Made by a program: the position numbers and the translations under genes. Shown here in pieces: positions 1 through 8,183 of a DNA stretch of 57,063 nt. The notes beneath the pieces were generated by a model that did not search any database, had not been told where the DNA came from, and saw nothing but the letters and a program-made list of their open reading frames with translations. Position 1 is the stretch's first letter; each line of letters starts with the position of its first letter. Location: contig NZ_JAGGOZ010000119.1 of assembly GCF_018614075.1 (NCBI RefSeq), positions 1-57,063 on the forward strand, in the 5' to 3' direction. This DNA is from Streptomyces sp. ISL-94. Its GTDB lineage: Bacteria; Actinomycetota; Actinomycetes; Streptomycetales; Streptomycetaceae.

Positions 1-77
1 GGCCGCCGGGCGGGCCGGGGCTGTGGGTGGGCCGGGGCTGTGGGGTGGGGTGCTGAGGTGTCAGGCGGCGCTTGCGA

Positions 78-1220
78 TCAGGGCGAGCGGCGGATCAGCA
101 GCAGCGCGCGGTCGTCGTTGACGTCCTTGGCGACCTTTTCGATCAGGTGCCAGGCGGCGCCCTCCCAGCCGGCGGCCACGTAGCGGTCCGCTTCGCCGGT
201 GAGGCGGTCGATGCCCTCGCTGATGTCGCGGTCGGCGGTCTCGACGAGGCCGTCCGTGAAGAGCATGAGGACGTCGCCGCGGCGCAGGTTGCCGCGGGCG
301 GACCGGAACTCGGCACCGTCGTAGACGCCGAGGAGCGGGCCCTCGCCGGACTTCTCCTGCCAGCGGCCGGTGCCCGCGGAGAGCTGGAGGGCGGGGAGGT
401 GGCCGGCGGAGAGGAGTTCGTAGTCGCCGGTCTCCAGGTCCAGGACGAGGTGGATGGAGGTGGCGAAGCCCTCCTCCCAGTCCTGGCGGAGCAGGTAGCC
501 GTTGGCGGCGGGCAGGAAGCCGTGCGGGGGCAGGGCGCCGAGCAGGCCGCCGAAGGCGCCGGACAGCAGCAGGGCCCGGGAGCCGGCCTCCATGCCCTTG
601 CCGGAGACGTCGGTCAGGACGATCTCCAGCGTCCGGCCGCCGTTCGTACGGGCCGCGACGACGAAGTCGCCGGAGAAGGACTGGCCGCCGGCCGGGCGCA
701 GGGCCATCTCGCGGTGCCAGCCGCGCGGCAGGGAGGGCAGTTTGCTCTGGACCCGGATCCGTTCGCGCAGGTCGAAGAGCATGGTGCCGCCGCGCCGCCA
801 GGGCACGCCGACACGGCTGCGGAACTGCGCGATGACCAGCCCGAAGAATCCGCAGGCGGCGACGACCAGGACGGTCCCGGGGGTGACCCGCGCCGGACCC
901 TGGGTATAGGGGCCGAGGACGAGGGCCTCGACGATCAGCGCGGCCGCGGAGGCGGCGTACAGCGCGAGCAGGGACGCGGGGCGCAGCAGCAGGCCCCCGG
1001 CCACGATCGGCAGGACGAGCGCGGAGGGCGAGAACCAGACGGGCAGCATCAGCGTGCCCCAGGCGAACCCGGGGATGGTGAGCAGCAGGCCGACGAAGGC
1101 GAGCCAGTCGGAGGCGTCGCCGCGGAAGTAGTCGACGGCGGATTTGCGCAGGGCGGTGCGGGCCCGGTGCCACGCCAGGCGTGTCCGGGCCAGGAGGGTT
1201 TCCACGCGGGCTCCGGCCAT
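78..1220 (-). CDS. SpoIIE-type PP2C serine phosphatase, membrane-anchored
   Basis: 380 aa. Hydrophobic segments at about residues 40-58, 62-95 and 112-130 form an N-terminal membrane domain. A short linker leads to a SpoIIE/RsbU-type PP2C phosphatase domain at about 155-378. Visible motifs are SFSGDFVVA, the metal-site region LTDVSGKGMEA, LSAGHLPALQL and FTDGLVETAD. Family members dephosphorylate anti-anti-sigma (STAS) proteins or related regulators. No STAS, kinase or PAS/GAF domain is present in or beside the gene, so the partner is unknown. It is divergent from the Eis-like gene, with 117 bp between the starts. The ATG start is followed by a basic juxtamembrane segment (residues 13-25). 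The function class is clear; the pathway is not. Confidence 0.88.
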   Translation of the reverse strand: MAGARVETLLARTRLAWHRARTALRKSAVDYFRGDASDWLAFVGLLLTIPGFAWGTLMLPVWFSPSALVLPIVAGGLLLRPASLLALYAASAAALIVEALVLGPYTQGPARVTPGTVLVVAACGFFGLVIAQFRSRVGVPWRRGGTMLFDLRERIRVQSKLPSLPRGWHREMALRPAGGQSFSGDFVVAARTNGGRTLEIVLTDVSGKGMEAGSRALLLSGAFGGLLGALPPHGFLPAANGYLLRQDWEEGFATSIHLVLDLETGDYELLSAGHLPALQLSAGTGRWQEKSGEGPLLGVYDGAEFRSARGNLRRGDVLMLFTDGLVETADRDISEGIDRLTGEADRYVAAGWEGAAWHLIEKVAKDVNDDRALLLIRRSP

Positions 1221-1337
1221 TGCATCGGGACCCTATCCATCCTCACGGTGGATGCGCAGGGGGACCCCTGGACCTGTCGTCCTTCGGCGCCCGAAAAAAG
1301 GTCGACTGGGCCGCAATGCCCTGGTAAGCATCGCCAT

Positions 1338-2573
1338 ATGGCTCTTGAGATGCGCATATTGCAAGCTGATGAGTGGGATGTCTGGTACGACCAGCTGGAA
1401 CTGGCGTTCGGTGGTGTGGCCGAGTCCCCGCAGGAGCGAAAGCTCTACAGGAAGCTGACGGAGACGGAACGTTCCCTCGGCGTCTGGGACGGCGGAACCT
1501 GCGTGGGCTCCGCGGGGGCCTTCAGCTTCCGCCTCTCCGTGCCGGGCGGGGCGCTCGTCCCGGCGGCCGGGATCACGATGGTGGGGGTCTCCCCCACCCA
1601 CCGGCGGCGCGGGGTGCTCAGCTCGCTGATGCGCCGCCAGTTGGACGACATCCGGGCGGGTGGTGAAGCGCTCGCCGTGCTGACGGCCTCGGAGCCGGCG
1701 ATCTACGGGCGTTTCGGCTACGGCACCGCGACCTACGCCCTCGCGGTGGACATCGACACCACCCGCGTCGCACTCTCCGTGCCGCCGGGCACGGACGAGG
1801 TGCGGCTGCGCCTGGTCGACCCGGAGCAGGCGCTGGCCGACTGCGAGCGGGTGTACGCGGCGCTGGTCCCGCGGCGGCCCGGCATGCCGGCCCGGCAGCC
1901 GGGCTGGGAGCGCCTCGCGCTGCAGGACCCGCCCGCCATGCGCAACGGCGGGTCCCCGCTGAAGTGCGTGGTCGCCGAGCGGGAGGACGGCGAGGTGGTG
2001 GGCTACGCCCGCTACCGGGTCAGGCCGGAGTGGAACCACAGCGGCTCGGACGGCAAGGTCGACGTGGTCGACCTCGATGCGCTGGACCCGGCGGCGTGCG
2101 CGGCCCTGTGGCGCTACCTTTTCGGGATCGACCTGACGTGGAGCGTACGGGCGCACCGGCGGCCGGTGGACGACCCGGTGCTCCACCTGGTCAGCGATGT
2201 CCGCAGGTCGAAGCCGAGCACGCAGGACTCGCTGTACGTACGGCTGGTCGACCTGCTGGCCGCGCTGGAGGCGCGGTCGTACGGGGCCCCGCTCGACCTG
2301 GTCGTGGAGGTCGAGGACGCCTTCTGCCCGTGGAACGAGGGGCGGTGGCGGCTGATGGCCGACGGCAAGGGCGGGGTGCGGTGCGTGCGGACCGCGGAGC
2401 GGGCGGACCTGGAACTGTCGGTCCGGGAACTGGGTTCCGCCTACCTGGGCGGGATCACCCTGACCTCGCTCGCGGGGGCGGGCCGCGTGCGGGAGCTGCG
2501 CCCGGGCGCGGTGGCGGAGGCCTCCCGGGCCTTCGCCGGGGACGTGGCCCCCTGGCTCCCGCACGGCTTCTGA
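1338..2573 (+). CDS. Eis-like GNAT N-acetyltransferase with SCP2-like C-terminal domain
   Basis: 411 aa, the usual length of the Eis family (about 400-415). The N-terminal GNAT domain contains ITMVGVSPTHRRRGVLSSLM, where RRRGV is the acetyl-CoA pyrophosphate loop. IYGRFGYGTA corresponds to the Eis segment carrying the catalytic Tyr. A second GNAT-like domain and a C-terminal sterol-carrier-like domain follow. The protein ends in Phe, as does M. tuberculosis Eis, where the terminal carboxylate acts as general base. Substrates may be amines, aminoglycosides or lysines; none can be assigned here. The ATG at 1338 gives the compact family N-terminus, although the ribosome site is weak. The same reading frame runs upstream to about position 72, but that part lies antisense to the phosphatase and looks non-coding. 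Confidence 0.85.
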   Translation: MALEMRILQADEWDVWYDQLELAFGGVAESPQERKLYRKLTETERSLGVWDGGTCVGSAGAFSFRLSVPGGALVPAAGITMVGVSPTHRRRGVLSSLMRRQLDDIRAGGEALAVLTASEPAIYGRFGYGTATYALAVDIDTTRVALSVPPGTDEVRLRLVDPEQALADCERVYAALVPRRPGMPARQPGWERLALQDPPAMRNGGSPLKCVVAEREDGEVVGYARYRVRPEWNHSGSDGKVDVVDLDALDPAACAALWRYLFGIDLTWSVRAHRRPVDDPVLHLVSDVRRSKPSTQDSLYVRLVDLLAALEARSYGAPLDLVVEVEDAFCPWNEGRWRLMADGKGGVRCVRTAERADLELSVRELGSAYLGGITLTSLAGAGRVRELRPGAVAEASRAFAGDVAPWLPHGF

Positions 2574-2607
2574 GGCCTCGTCGGGGTCATCGGGGTCATC
2601 GGGGTCA

Positions 2608-3411
2608 TCAGGTCTGACAGGACGGGCACCAGAAGAGGTTGCGGGCGGCGAGGTCGGCGGTGCGGATCTCGCCCCCGCAGATGTGGCAGGGCAGGCTCGC
2701 CCTCCGGTAGACGTAGACCTCGCCGCCGTGGTCGTCCATCCGCGGCGGGCGACCCATGGCCTCGGGCAGGTGCTCGTCGCGGACCGTGTCGATGCGGTTC
2801 TTCCGGACGCCCTCGCGCATCAGGGCGGCCAGGTCGGCCCACATGGCGTCCCACTCGGTACGGGTGAGGTCCTTGCCGAGCCGGTACGGGTCGATGCCGT
2901 GCCGGAAGAGGACCTCGGCGCGGTAGACGTTCCCGATGCCCGCGACGATCTTCTGGTCCATCAGCAGGGCCGCGATCGTGGTGCGGGAGCGGGAGATCCG
3001 CTTCCAGGCCCGGTCCGGGTCGTCGGCCGGGCGCAGCGGGTCGGGGCCGAGCCGGTCGTGTATCGCCTTCTTCTCGCCCTCGCCGATCAGCGCGCAGGCG
3101 GTGGGGCCGCGCAGGTCGGCGTAGTGGCCCTCGTTCCGCAGGCGCAGCCGGACCGTGTCCGCGGCCGGCGGCGCCGGGGCGGGGCCGAAGCCGAGCTTGC
3201 CGAAGAGGCCGAGGTGGATGTGGATCCAGGCGTCGCCGAGTTCCAGGAAGAGGTGTTTGCCGTGCGCCTCGGCGCTCTCCAGCTCGCGCCCGTCGAGCAG
3301 GGCCGCGCTCTCCGCGAAGCGGCCCTGGGGGCTGCTGACACGGACCCGTCGGCCCGCGAACCGCTCGGCGTGGTCCTCGGCGAGGCGGTGGATCGTATGC
3401 CCCTCGGGCAC
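2608..3411 (-). CDS. nei: Fpg/Nei-family DNA glycosylase/AP lyase
   Basis: 267 aa base-excision-repair enzyme that removes oxidised bases and nicks the abasic site. I chose the GTG at 3411 because it places Pro2-Glu3 (VPEGHTIHR) at the mature N-terminus; Pro2 is the Schiff-base nucleophile of this family. AAGGAGAG lies just upstream, whereas the longer ORF would bury the catalytic proline. Lys52 (HGKHLFLEL) matches the conserved beta-turn lysine. MDQKIVAGIGNVYRAEVL is the helix-two-turn-helix. The C-terminal zinc finger is intact: CHICGG then CPSC. Length and finger fit an actinobacterial Nei (endonuclease VIII) better than MutM, but substrate preference cannot be read from sequence. It lies downstream of rpiB, with a hairpin in between. 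Confidence 0.9.
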   Translation of the reverse strand: MPEGHTIHRLAEDHAERFAGRRVRVSSPQGRFAESAALLDGRELESAEAHGKHLFLELGDAWIHIHLGLFGKLGFGPAPAPPAADTVRLRLRNEGHYADLRGPTACALIGEGEKKAIHDRLGPDPLRPADDPDRAWKRISRSRTTIAALLMDQKIVAGIGNVYRAEVLFRHGIDPYRLGKDLTRTEWDAMWADLAALMREGVRKNRIDTVRDEHLPEAMGRPPRMDDHGGEVYVYRRASLPCHICGGEIRTADLAARNLFWCPSCQT

Positions 3412-3438
3412 GGCTGCTCTCCTTGAAACGAAAAAACG

Positions 3439-3469
3439 GCCGTGCCCCCGGGGAACCCGGCGGCACGGC
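3439..3469 (-). terminator. Hairpin with U-tract between rpiB and nei
   Basis: On the minus strand an almost continuous 13-bp G/C stem (8 bp, one mismatch, 5 bp) with a 3-nt loop is followed after 2 nt by six U (plus-strand A run 3431-3436). This is a good intrinsic-terminator shape, which is uncommon in Streptomyces. The nei Shine-Dalgarno begins only about 7 nt beyond the U-tract, so any longer nei transcript must read through it. Confidence 0.65.
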
Positions 3470-3480
3470 ACGGCAAAAGA

Positions 3481-3966
3481 TCAGCCCTGCGGGTGGTGGG
3501 CCGGGATCGGGGGGAGCTCGCCGGTCTGCTCGTAGGCGGTGAGCATGTCGATGCGGCGTATGTGGCGCTCGGCGCCCGAGTACGGGGTCTTCAGGAAGGC
3601 GTCGATGAAGCTGACGACCTCGTCCTGGGTGTGCATGCGACCGCCGACGGAGATCACGTTGGCGTTGTTGTGCTCGCGGCCCAGCTCGGCGGTCTGGACG
3701 CTCCAGGCGAGGATGGCGCGGATGCCCTTGACCTTGTTCGCGGCGATCTGCTCGCCGTTGCCGGAGCCGCCGATCACGATGCCGAGGCTGTCGGCGTCCG
3801 CGGCGGTCTTCTCCGCGGCGCGCAGGCAGAACGGCGGGTAGTCGTCCACTTCGTCGTAGATGTGGGGCCCGCAGTCGACGGGCTCGTGGCCGTTGTTCTT
3901 GAGCCAGTCCACCAGGTGGTTCTTGAGCTCAAAGCCGGCATGGTCGGATCCGAGGTACACGCGCAT
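3481..3966 (-). CDS. rpiB: Ribose-5-phosphate isomerase B
   Basis: 161 aa RpiB/LacAB-family cytosolic enzyme that interconverts ribose 5-phosphate and ribulose 5-phosphate in the pentose phosphate pathway. The N-terminus MRVYLGSDHAGFELK is the conserved phosphate-binding start and fixes the ATG at 3966; the upstream extension is unconserved-looking. The active-site region reads IVIGGSGNGEQIAANKVKG. As in mycobacterial RpiB, a Glu replaces the catalytic Cys of the E. coli enzyme as base. REHNNANVISVGGRMHT is also conserved. The gene is followed by a hairpin and then nei. The identification is solid. Confidence 0.95.
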   Translation of the reverse strand: MRVYLGSDHAGFELKNHLVDWLKNNGHEPVDCGPHIYDEVDDYPPFCLRAAEKTAADADSLGIVIGGSGNGEQIAANKVKGIRAILAWSVQTAELGREHNNANVISVGGRMHTQDEVVSFIDAFLKTPYSGAERHIRRIDMLTAYEQTGELPPIPAHHPQG

Positions 3967-4184
3967 GGGACGAGTGTGGCACGAGCGCACCCGCCGGACC
4001 GCAGCGGGTGTCGCGTAAGTCACTTCTAAAGCTCAAGTAAACCCAAAGACCGCAGATGGGACGGGGCGGGCCAAGGTCCTGGCCGTTCGTCCAATGGCAA
4101 CGTTCCGGATTGGGGTCTTCCGCCCTGCGTTCATCTCAGGTTTGAATGCCCGGGCTCGCAACCCGAGAACCTAAGGATCCGTCC

Positions 4185-5618
4185 ATGAGCTCCACGACGA
4201 CCCTTCAGAAGGCAGGCGACCCGACCGGTGAACCCGGTTCCGCCCAGTCCTCCGACGGTCTGAAGGCCGGTCTCAAGAACCGCCACCTGTCCATGATCGC
4301 CATCGGCGGTGTCATCGGCGCCGGACTCTTCGTCGGCTCCGGTGGCGGCATCGCCAAGGCCGGCCCCGCCATCCTGGTCTCCTACGCGCTGGTCGGCGCG
4401 ATGGTGGTCTTCGTGATGCGGATGCTGGGCGAGATGGCCGCCGCCAGCCCGAACTCGGGCTCCTTCTCCGCTTACGCCGACCGCGCGCTCGGCCGCTGGG
4501 CCGGCTTCTCCATCGGCTGGCTGTACTGGTTCTTCTGGGTCGTGGTGCTGGCCGTGGAGGCCACCGCCGGTGCGGCCATCCTGGAGAGCTGGATCCCCGC
4601 CGTCCCGCAGTGGGCCTGGGCGCTGATCGTGATGGCGGTCCTGACCGTCACCAACCTCGGCTCCGTGGCCTCCTACGGCGAGTTCGAGTTCTGGTTCGCG
4701 GGCATCAAGGTCGTCGCCATCGGCGCCTTCGTGATCATCGGCATGCTGGCCGTCTTCGGTGTGCTGCCGGGCTCCGACAACCCGGGTGCGGGCTTCGCCC
4801 ACCTCACCGACGCCGGCGGCTTCATGCCGAACGGCTGGGGCTCCATCCTCACCGGTGTGCTGATGGTCGTCTTCTCCTTCATGGGCAGCGAGATCGTCAC
4901 CCTTGCGGCCGGTGAGTCCGAGGACCCGCGCCGCGCGGTCACCAAGGCCACCAACTCGGTGATCTGGCGCATCGGCGTCTTCTACCTGGGCTCGATCTTC
5001 ATCGTCCTGACGCTGCTGCCGTGGAACGACAAGTCGATCACCGAGAAGGGCTCGTACGTCGCCGCCCTCGACTCGATCGGCATCGCACACGCCGGCACGA
5101 TCATGGAGGTCATCGTCCTGACCGCCGTGCTCTCCTGCCTGAACTCGGGCCTCTACACCGCCTCCCGCATGGCGTTCTCGCTGGGCGAGCGCGGTGACGC
5201 CCCCAAGGCCTTCGCCAAGGTCAGCAAGAACGGTGTGCCGACCGCCGCCATCCTGGGCTCCGTCGTCTTCGGCTTCGTCGCCGTCTACTTCAACTACGCC
5301 TTCAAGGACACGGTCTTCAACTTCCTGCTGAACTCCTCGGGTGCCATCGCGCTCTTCGTCTGGCTGGTCATCTGCCTGACCCAGCTGCGGATGCGCGGAA
5401 TCCTCATGCGTGAGGCGCCGGAGAAGGTCACCGTGAAGATGTGGCTGTTCCCGTACCTGACGTGGGCCACCGCCGCGATGATCGTCTTCGTCCTGGGCTA
5501 CATGCTCTTCGACGACGCCAACCGCGAGGTCGTCCTGCTGTCGCTGCTGGTGGCGGCCGTGGTGCTGGTCATCGGCGTCGTACGCGACCTGCGCCGCAAG
5601 GCCGCGCTGCGCGCCTGA
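4185..5618 (+). CDS. APC-family amino-acid permease (first of two)
   Basis: 477 aa, with about twelve membrane segments and the amino acid/polyamine/organocation fold. The first helix carries the substrate-binding GVIGAGLFVGSGGGIAKAG. GEFEFWFAGIKVV and the Glu-containing SEIVTLAAGESEDPRRAV are typical of the GABA/proline/aromatic permease subgroup. The ATG at 4185 has AAGGA 7 nt upstream; an in-frame ATG at 4146 would add 13 residues but lacks a good ribosome site. It probably imports an amino acid by proton symport; the substrate is not predictable. A second permease of the same subgroup starts about 950 bp downstream, beyond bioY. A strong hairpin follows the stop codon. Confidence 0.9.
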   Translation: MSSTTTLQKAGDPTGEPGSAQSSDGLKAGLKNRHLSMIAIGGVIGAGLFVGSGGGIAKAGPAILVSYALVGAMVVFVMRMLGEMAAASPNSGSFSAYADRALGRWAGFSIGWLYWFFWVVVLAVEATAGAAILESWIPAVPQWAWALIVMAVLTVTNLGSVASYGEFEFWFAGIKVVAIGAFVIIGMLAVFGVLPGSDNPGAGFAHLTDAGGFMPNGWGSILTGVLMVVFSFMGSEIVTLAAGESEDPRRAVTKATNSVIWRIGVFYLGSIFIVLTLLPWNDKSITEKGSYVAALDSIGIAHAGTIMEVIVLTAVLSCLNSGLYTASRMAFSLGERGDAPKAFAKVSKNGVPTAAILGSVVFGFVAVYFNYAFKDTVFNFLLNSSGAIALFVWLVICLTQLRMRGILMREAPEKVTVKMWLFPYLTWATAAMIVFVLGYMLFDDANREVVLLSLLVAAVVLVIGVVRDLRRKAALRA

Positions 5619-5635
5619 CGGCAACGCGAGGCAAC

Positions 5636-5681
5636 GTACAGCAGCCCCGGACCACAGCGTGGTGGTCCGGGGCTGCTGTAC
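5636..5681. terminator. Bidirectional hairpin terminator between permease and bioY
   Basis: A perfect 20-bp inverted repeat with a 6-nt loop (AGCGTG) sits between the convergent permease and bioY genes. It can serve both strands. There is no U-tract, which is normal for Streptomyces. Confidence 0.85.
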
Positions 5682-5697
5682 GAACGGGGCGGGGGGC

Positions 5698-6282
5698 TCA
5701 GCCGCGGCGGCCCGCCAGCTTCCAGGCGGCCGGCAGGGCGCCCATCGCCAGGGCCGCCTTCAGCGCGTCGCCGATGAGGAACGGGGTCAGGCCCGCCGCG
5801 ACGGCGGCGCTCAGGGACATCCCGGTGGCGGCCATGAGGTACGGCACGCCCACCGCGTAGATCACCGCGGAGCCGAGCGCCATCGTGCCCGCCGTACGCA
5901 GGACCGAGCGGTCGGCGCCGAACCGCGCGAGGGCGCCGACGAGGGTGGCGGCGAGCAGCATGCCGAGCACGTAGCCGAAGGAGGCGCCGCCCGCTCCGGA
6001 GGTGCCGCCCGCGAACCACGGCACTCCGGCCATGCCGACGAGGGCGTACAGCGCGAGCGAGAGGAAGCCGCGGCGGGCGCCGAAGGCGGCGGCGACGAGC
6101 AGCGCCGCGAAGGTCTGGCCGGTGACCGGGACCGGGGAGCCGGGAACGGGCACCGCCAGCTGCGCGGCCAGCCCGGTCAGCGCGGCTCCGCCGACGACGA
6201 GCGCGATGTCGCGGACGCGGCTCGCGGGCAGCAGGTCGGCGAGGACGGCGCCGGGCCGGAAGGTGACGGAAGCAGTGCTCAT
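5698..6282 (-). CDS. bioY: Biotin transporter BioY (ECF S-component)
   Basis: 194 aa hydrophobic protein with about six helices, the usual BioY length. PVPVTGQTFAALL is the BioY signature, followed by GFLSLALYALVGMAGVPWFAGG and SFGYVLGML. BioY binds biotin in the membrane and normally works with the ECF energising module (BioM/BioN or EcfAA'T). No such gene is in this window, so it either works alone or uses a module elsewhere. The ATG at 6282 has GGAG upstream. It is transcribed divergently from the second permease and converges on the first, which makes it an independent transcription unit between two permease paralogues. Confidence 0.92.
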   Translation of the reverse strand: MSTASVTFRPGAVLADLLPASRVRDIALVVGGAALTGLAAQLAVPVPGSPVPVTGQTFAALLVAAAFGARRGFLSLALYALVGMAGVPWFAGGTSGAGGASFGYVLGMLLAATLVGALARFGADRSVLRTAGTMALGSAVIYAVGVPYLMAATGMSLSAAVAAGLTPFLIGDALKAALAMGALPAAWKLAGRRG

Positions 6283-6568
6283 CGGGGGCTCCGCGGGATC
6301 GTGGGTGGCAGGACGGTCACCGACGTTAGTCCGCGGCCCGCCGGGGCCCCACCGCCACCCGGCACAAAGCCGTACTCCCCGGTTTGGTGGGGATCGCACA
6401 AAGGTCGCGCCCTACACCCGATGCGGCGTGATCCGCATCACGGGGAGGATTTGACAACACGTCCGTTTTGCACGCAAGGCCGCCGCTCAGTGAGACTGTA
6501 GGGTCCCGCCAATCCTGATGCGGAGCCCCCACCGCCGCTGGGCCGAACGAGAGTACGAGCATCCCCTC

Positions 6569-7981
6569 ATGCGTGACCGCCTGCCCGAAGCACCCCCCAC
6601 GTCGAACGGCCTGTCCGAGGAGCCCCTCAGCCACAGCCTGAAGCAGCGTCACCTGACGATGCTGGGCCTCGGCGGCGTGATCGGCGCCGGGCTCTTCGTC
6701 GGCTCCGGGGCCGGCATCGGCATCGCCGGACCGGCCATCATCTGCTCCTACCTGCTCGCGGGCGTGCTCGCGATGCTGGTGATGCGGGCGCTCGGCGAGA
6801 TGTCCGCCGCCATGCCCGCCTCGGGCTCCTTCTCCGTCTACGCGGAGAAGGCCCTCGGCCGCTGGGCCGGCTTCTCGGCGGGCTGGCTGTACTGGTTCCT
6901 GCTGGTCGTGGTGCTCGCGGTGGAGGCCACCGGCGCCGCGAAGATCGCGAACGGCTGGCTGCCGTCGGTCGACCAGTGGGTGTGGGTGCTGCTCTTCATG
7001 GTGGTCTTCACCGCGAGCAACCTGGCCGCCGTGCGCAACTTCGGCGAGTTCGAGTTCTGGTTCGCGGCCCTGAAGGTCGGGGCGATCGTGCTGTTCCTGA
7101 TCCTCGGCACCCTCGCGGTCTTCGGCCTGCTCCCGGCTGCGTCCCAATCCTCCGGGGACCCGGTGGGCATGGCCAACCTGACCGGCCACGGCGGCTTCTT
7201 CCCGGCCGGCATCGGCGGGGTCGTCGCCGGCATGCTCGCCGTCGTCTTCGCCTTCGGCGGTCTGGAGGTCGTCACCATCGCGGCCGCCGAGTCGGACGAC
7301 CCGGCACGGTCCGTGTCCCGCGCGGTGCGCAGCGCCGTGTGGCGCATCCTCCTCTTCTACGTCGGCTCGATGCTGGTCATCGTGACCCTGCTGCCGTGGG
7401 ACTCGCTGGAGCCGGGGCAGAGCCCGTACGTCGCCGTCCTCGACCGGATCGGCATCCCGCAGGCCGGCCGGCTGATGGACGTCGTGATCTTCGTGGCGCT
7501 GCTGTCGGCGCTCAACGCGAACCTGTACGGGTCCTCGCGCATGGTGTTCTCGCTGGCCGAGCGGGGCGAGGCGCCCAAGGCGCTGCTGAAGGTCTCCGGG
7601 AGCGGGGTGCCGCGCCGCGCGGTCTTCGCCTCGGTGGCGTTCGGCTTCGTGTCAGTGGTGCTGAACCTGCTATGGCCGGACACGATCTTCCTCTACATGC
7701 TCAACGCGGTCGGCGCGGTGCTGCTGTTCGTGTGGGCGCTGATCGCGGTCTCGCAGCTGAAGCTGCGCCGGAAGATCGAGCAGGACATGCCGGAGCGGCT
7801 GACCCTGCCGATGTGGCTGTTCCCGTACGCGACGTGGGCGGCGTTGCTCGGCATGGCCGCGGTGCTGGTCCTGATGCTGTTCGACGACTCGGCGCGGCCG
7901 CAGCTGCTGTGGTCGACGGGCGCGGCGGCCGTGGTCCTGCTGGTGGCGTGGGGGCGGGAGCTGCGGGACCGCCGGCCCTGA
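6569..7981 (+). CDS. APC-family amino-acid permease (second of two)
   Basis: 470 aa with about twelve membrane segments, from the same subgroup as the permease at 4185. It shares GVIGAGLFVGSG, SGSFSVYAEKALGRWAGFS, GEFEFWFAALKV and AAAESDDPARSV, so the two are paralogues. I start it at the ATG at 6569 (MRDRLPEAPP), which gives the same cytoplasmic N-tail length as the first permease; an upstream ATG at 6518 would add 17 arginine-rich residues. The ribosome site is weak. TTGACA at 6451-6456 in the leader looks like a -35 element, but no convincing -10 follows at normal spacing. The substrate is unknown. A 13-bp hairpin follows the gene. Confidence 0.9.
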   Translation: MRDRLPEAPPTSNGLSEEPLSHSLKQRHLTMLGLGGVIGAGLFVGSGAGIGIAGPAIICSYLLAGVLAMLVMRALGEMSAAMPASGSFSVYAEKALGRWAGFSAGWLYWFLLVVVLAVEATGAAKIANGWLPSVDQWVWVLLFMVVFTASNLAAVRNFGEFEFWFAALKVGAIVLFLILGTLAVFGLLPAASQSSGDPVGMANLTGHGGFFPAGIGGVVAGMLAVVFAFGGLEVVTIAAAESDDPARSVSRAVRSAVWRILLFYVGSMLVIVTLLPWDSLEPGQSPYVAVLDRIGIPQAGRLMDVVIFVALLSALNANLYGSSRMVFSLAERGEAPKALLKVSGSGVPRRAVFASVAFGFVSVVLNLLWPDTIFLYMLNAVGAVLLFVWALIAVSQLKLRRKIEQDMPERLTLPMWLFPYATWAALLGMAAVLVLMLFDDSARPQLLWSTGAAAVVLLVAWGRELRDRRP

Positions 7982-8022
7982 CCGGGCGAAGCGGCGTAAG
8001 ACCCCCACCCGACGGCACGTCA

Positions 8023-8058
8023 GAGGCCGGGCCCGTGCGAGAGCGCGGGCCCGGCCTC
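8023..8058 (+). terminator. Hairpin after second permease
   Basis: A perfect 13-bp G/C-only stem (GAGGCCGGGCCCG and its complement) with a 10-nt loop lies 42 bp after the permease stop and upstream of the sodF operator. It is a likely factor-independent terminator without a U-tract. Confidence 0.75.
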
Positions 8059-8130
8059 GCGCGTTGCGGAGGTGTCCGCAGGAGAGGCGACCCTTACTCG
8101 TGAGGTGGAATAGATGCTGCTAGCGTGCAG

Positions 8131-8147
8131 TTGCACATTGGTTGCAA
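8131..8147 (+). promoter_or_regulatory. Nur box (nickel-responsive repressor site) upstream of sodF
   Basis: TTGCAC-N5-TTGCAA lies 37-53 bp before the sodF start. It matches the streptomycete Nur consensus tTGCaa-N5-ttGCAA in all but one position. In S. coelicolor, Ni-bound Nur (a Fur-family protein) represses the Fe-SOD gene, so that Ni-SOD is used when nickel is available. Assigning this site to Nur is inference from the motif and from the gene it precedes. Confidence 0.8.
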
Positions 8148-8183
8148 TAAGCGATTGGCACGCCGAGGGGACCGGATACACGC

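Noticed and set aside
1..77. GGGCTGTGGG-type repeats at the left edge
   Set aside because: Too short and cut by the window edge to interpret.
72..1337. Upstream extension of the Eis-like frame
   Set aside because: It lies antisense to a well-supported phosphatase gene and lacks Eis-like sequence.
2582..2608. CGGGGTCAT three times after the Eis-like gene
   Set aside because: Real 9-bp triplet repeat, but short and without evident role; likely slippage.
6451..6504. TTGACA at 6451 as a promoter for the second permease
   Set aside because: No -10-like hexamer at 16-19 bp; the nearest TAGGGT is 42 bp away.
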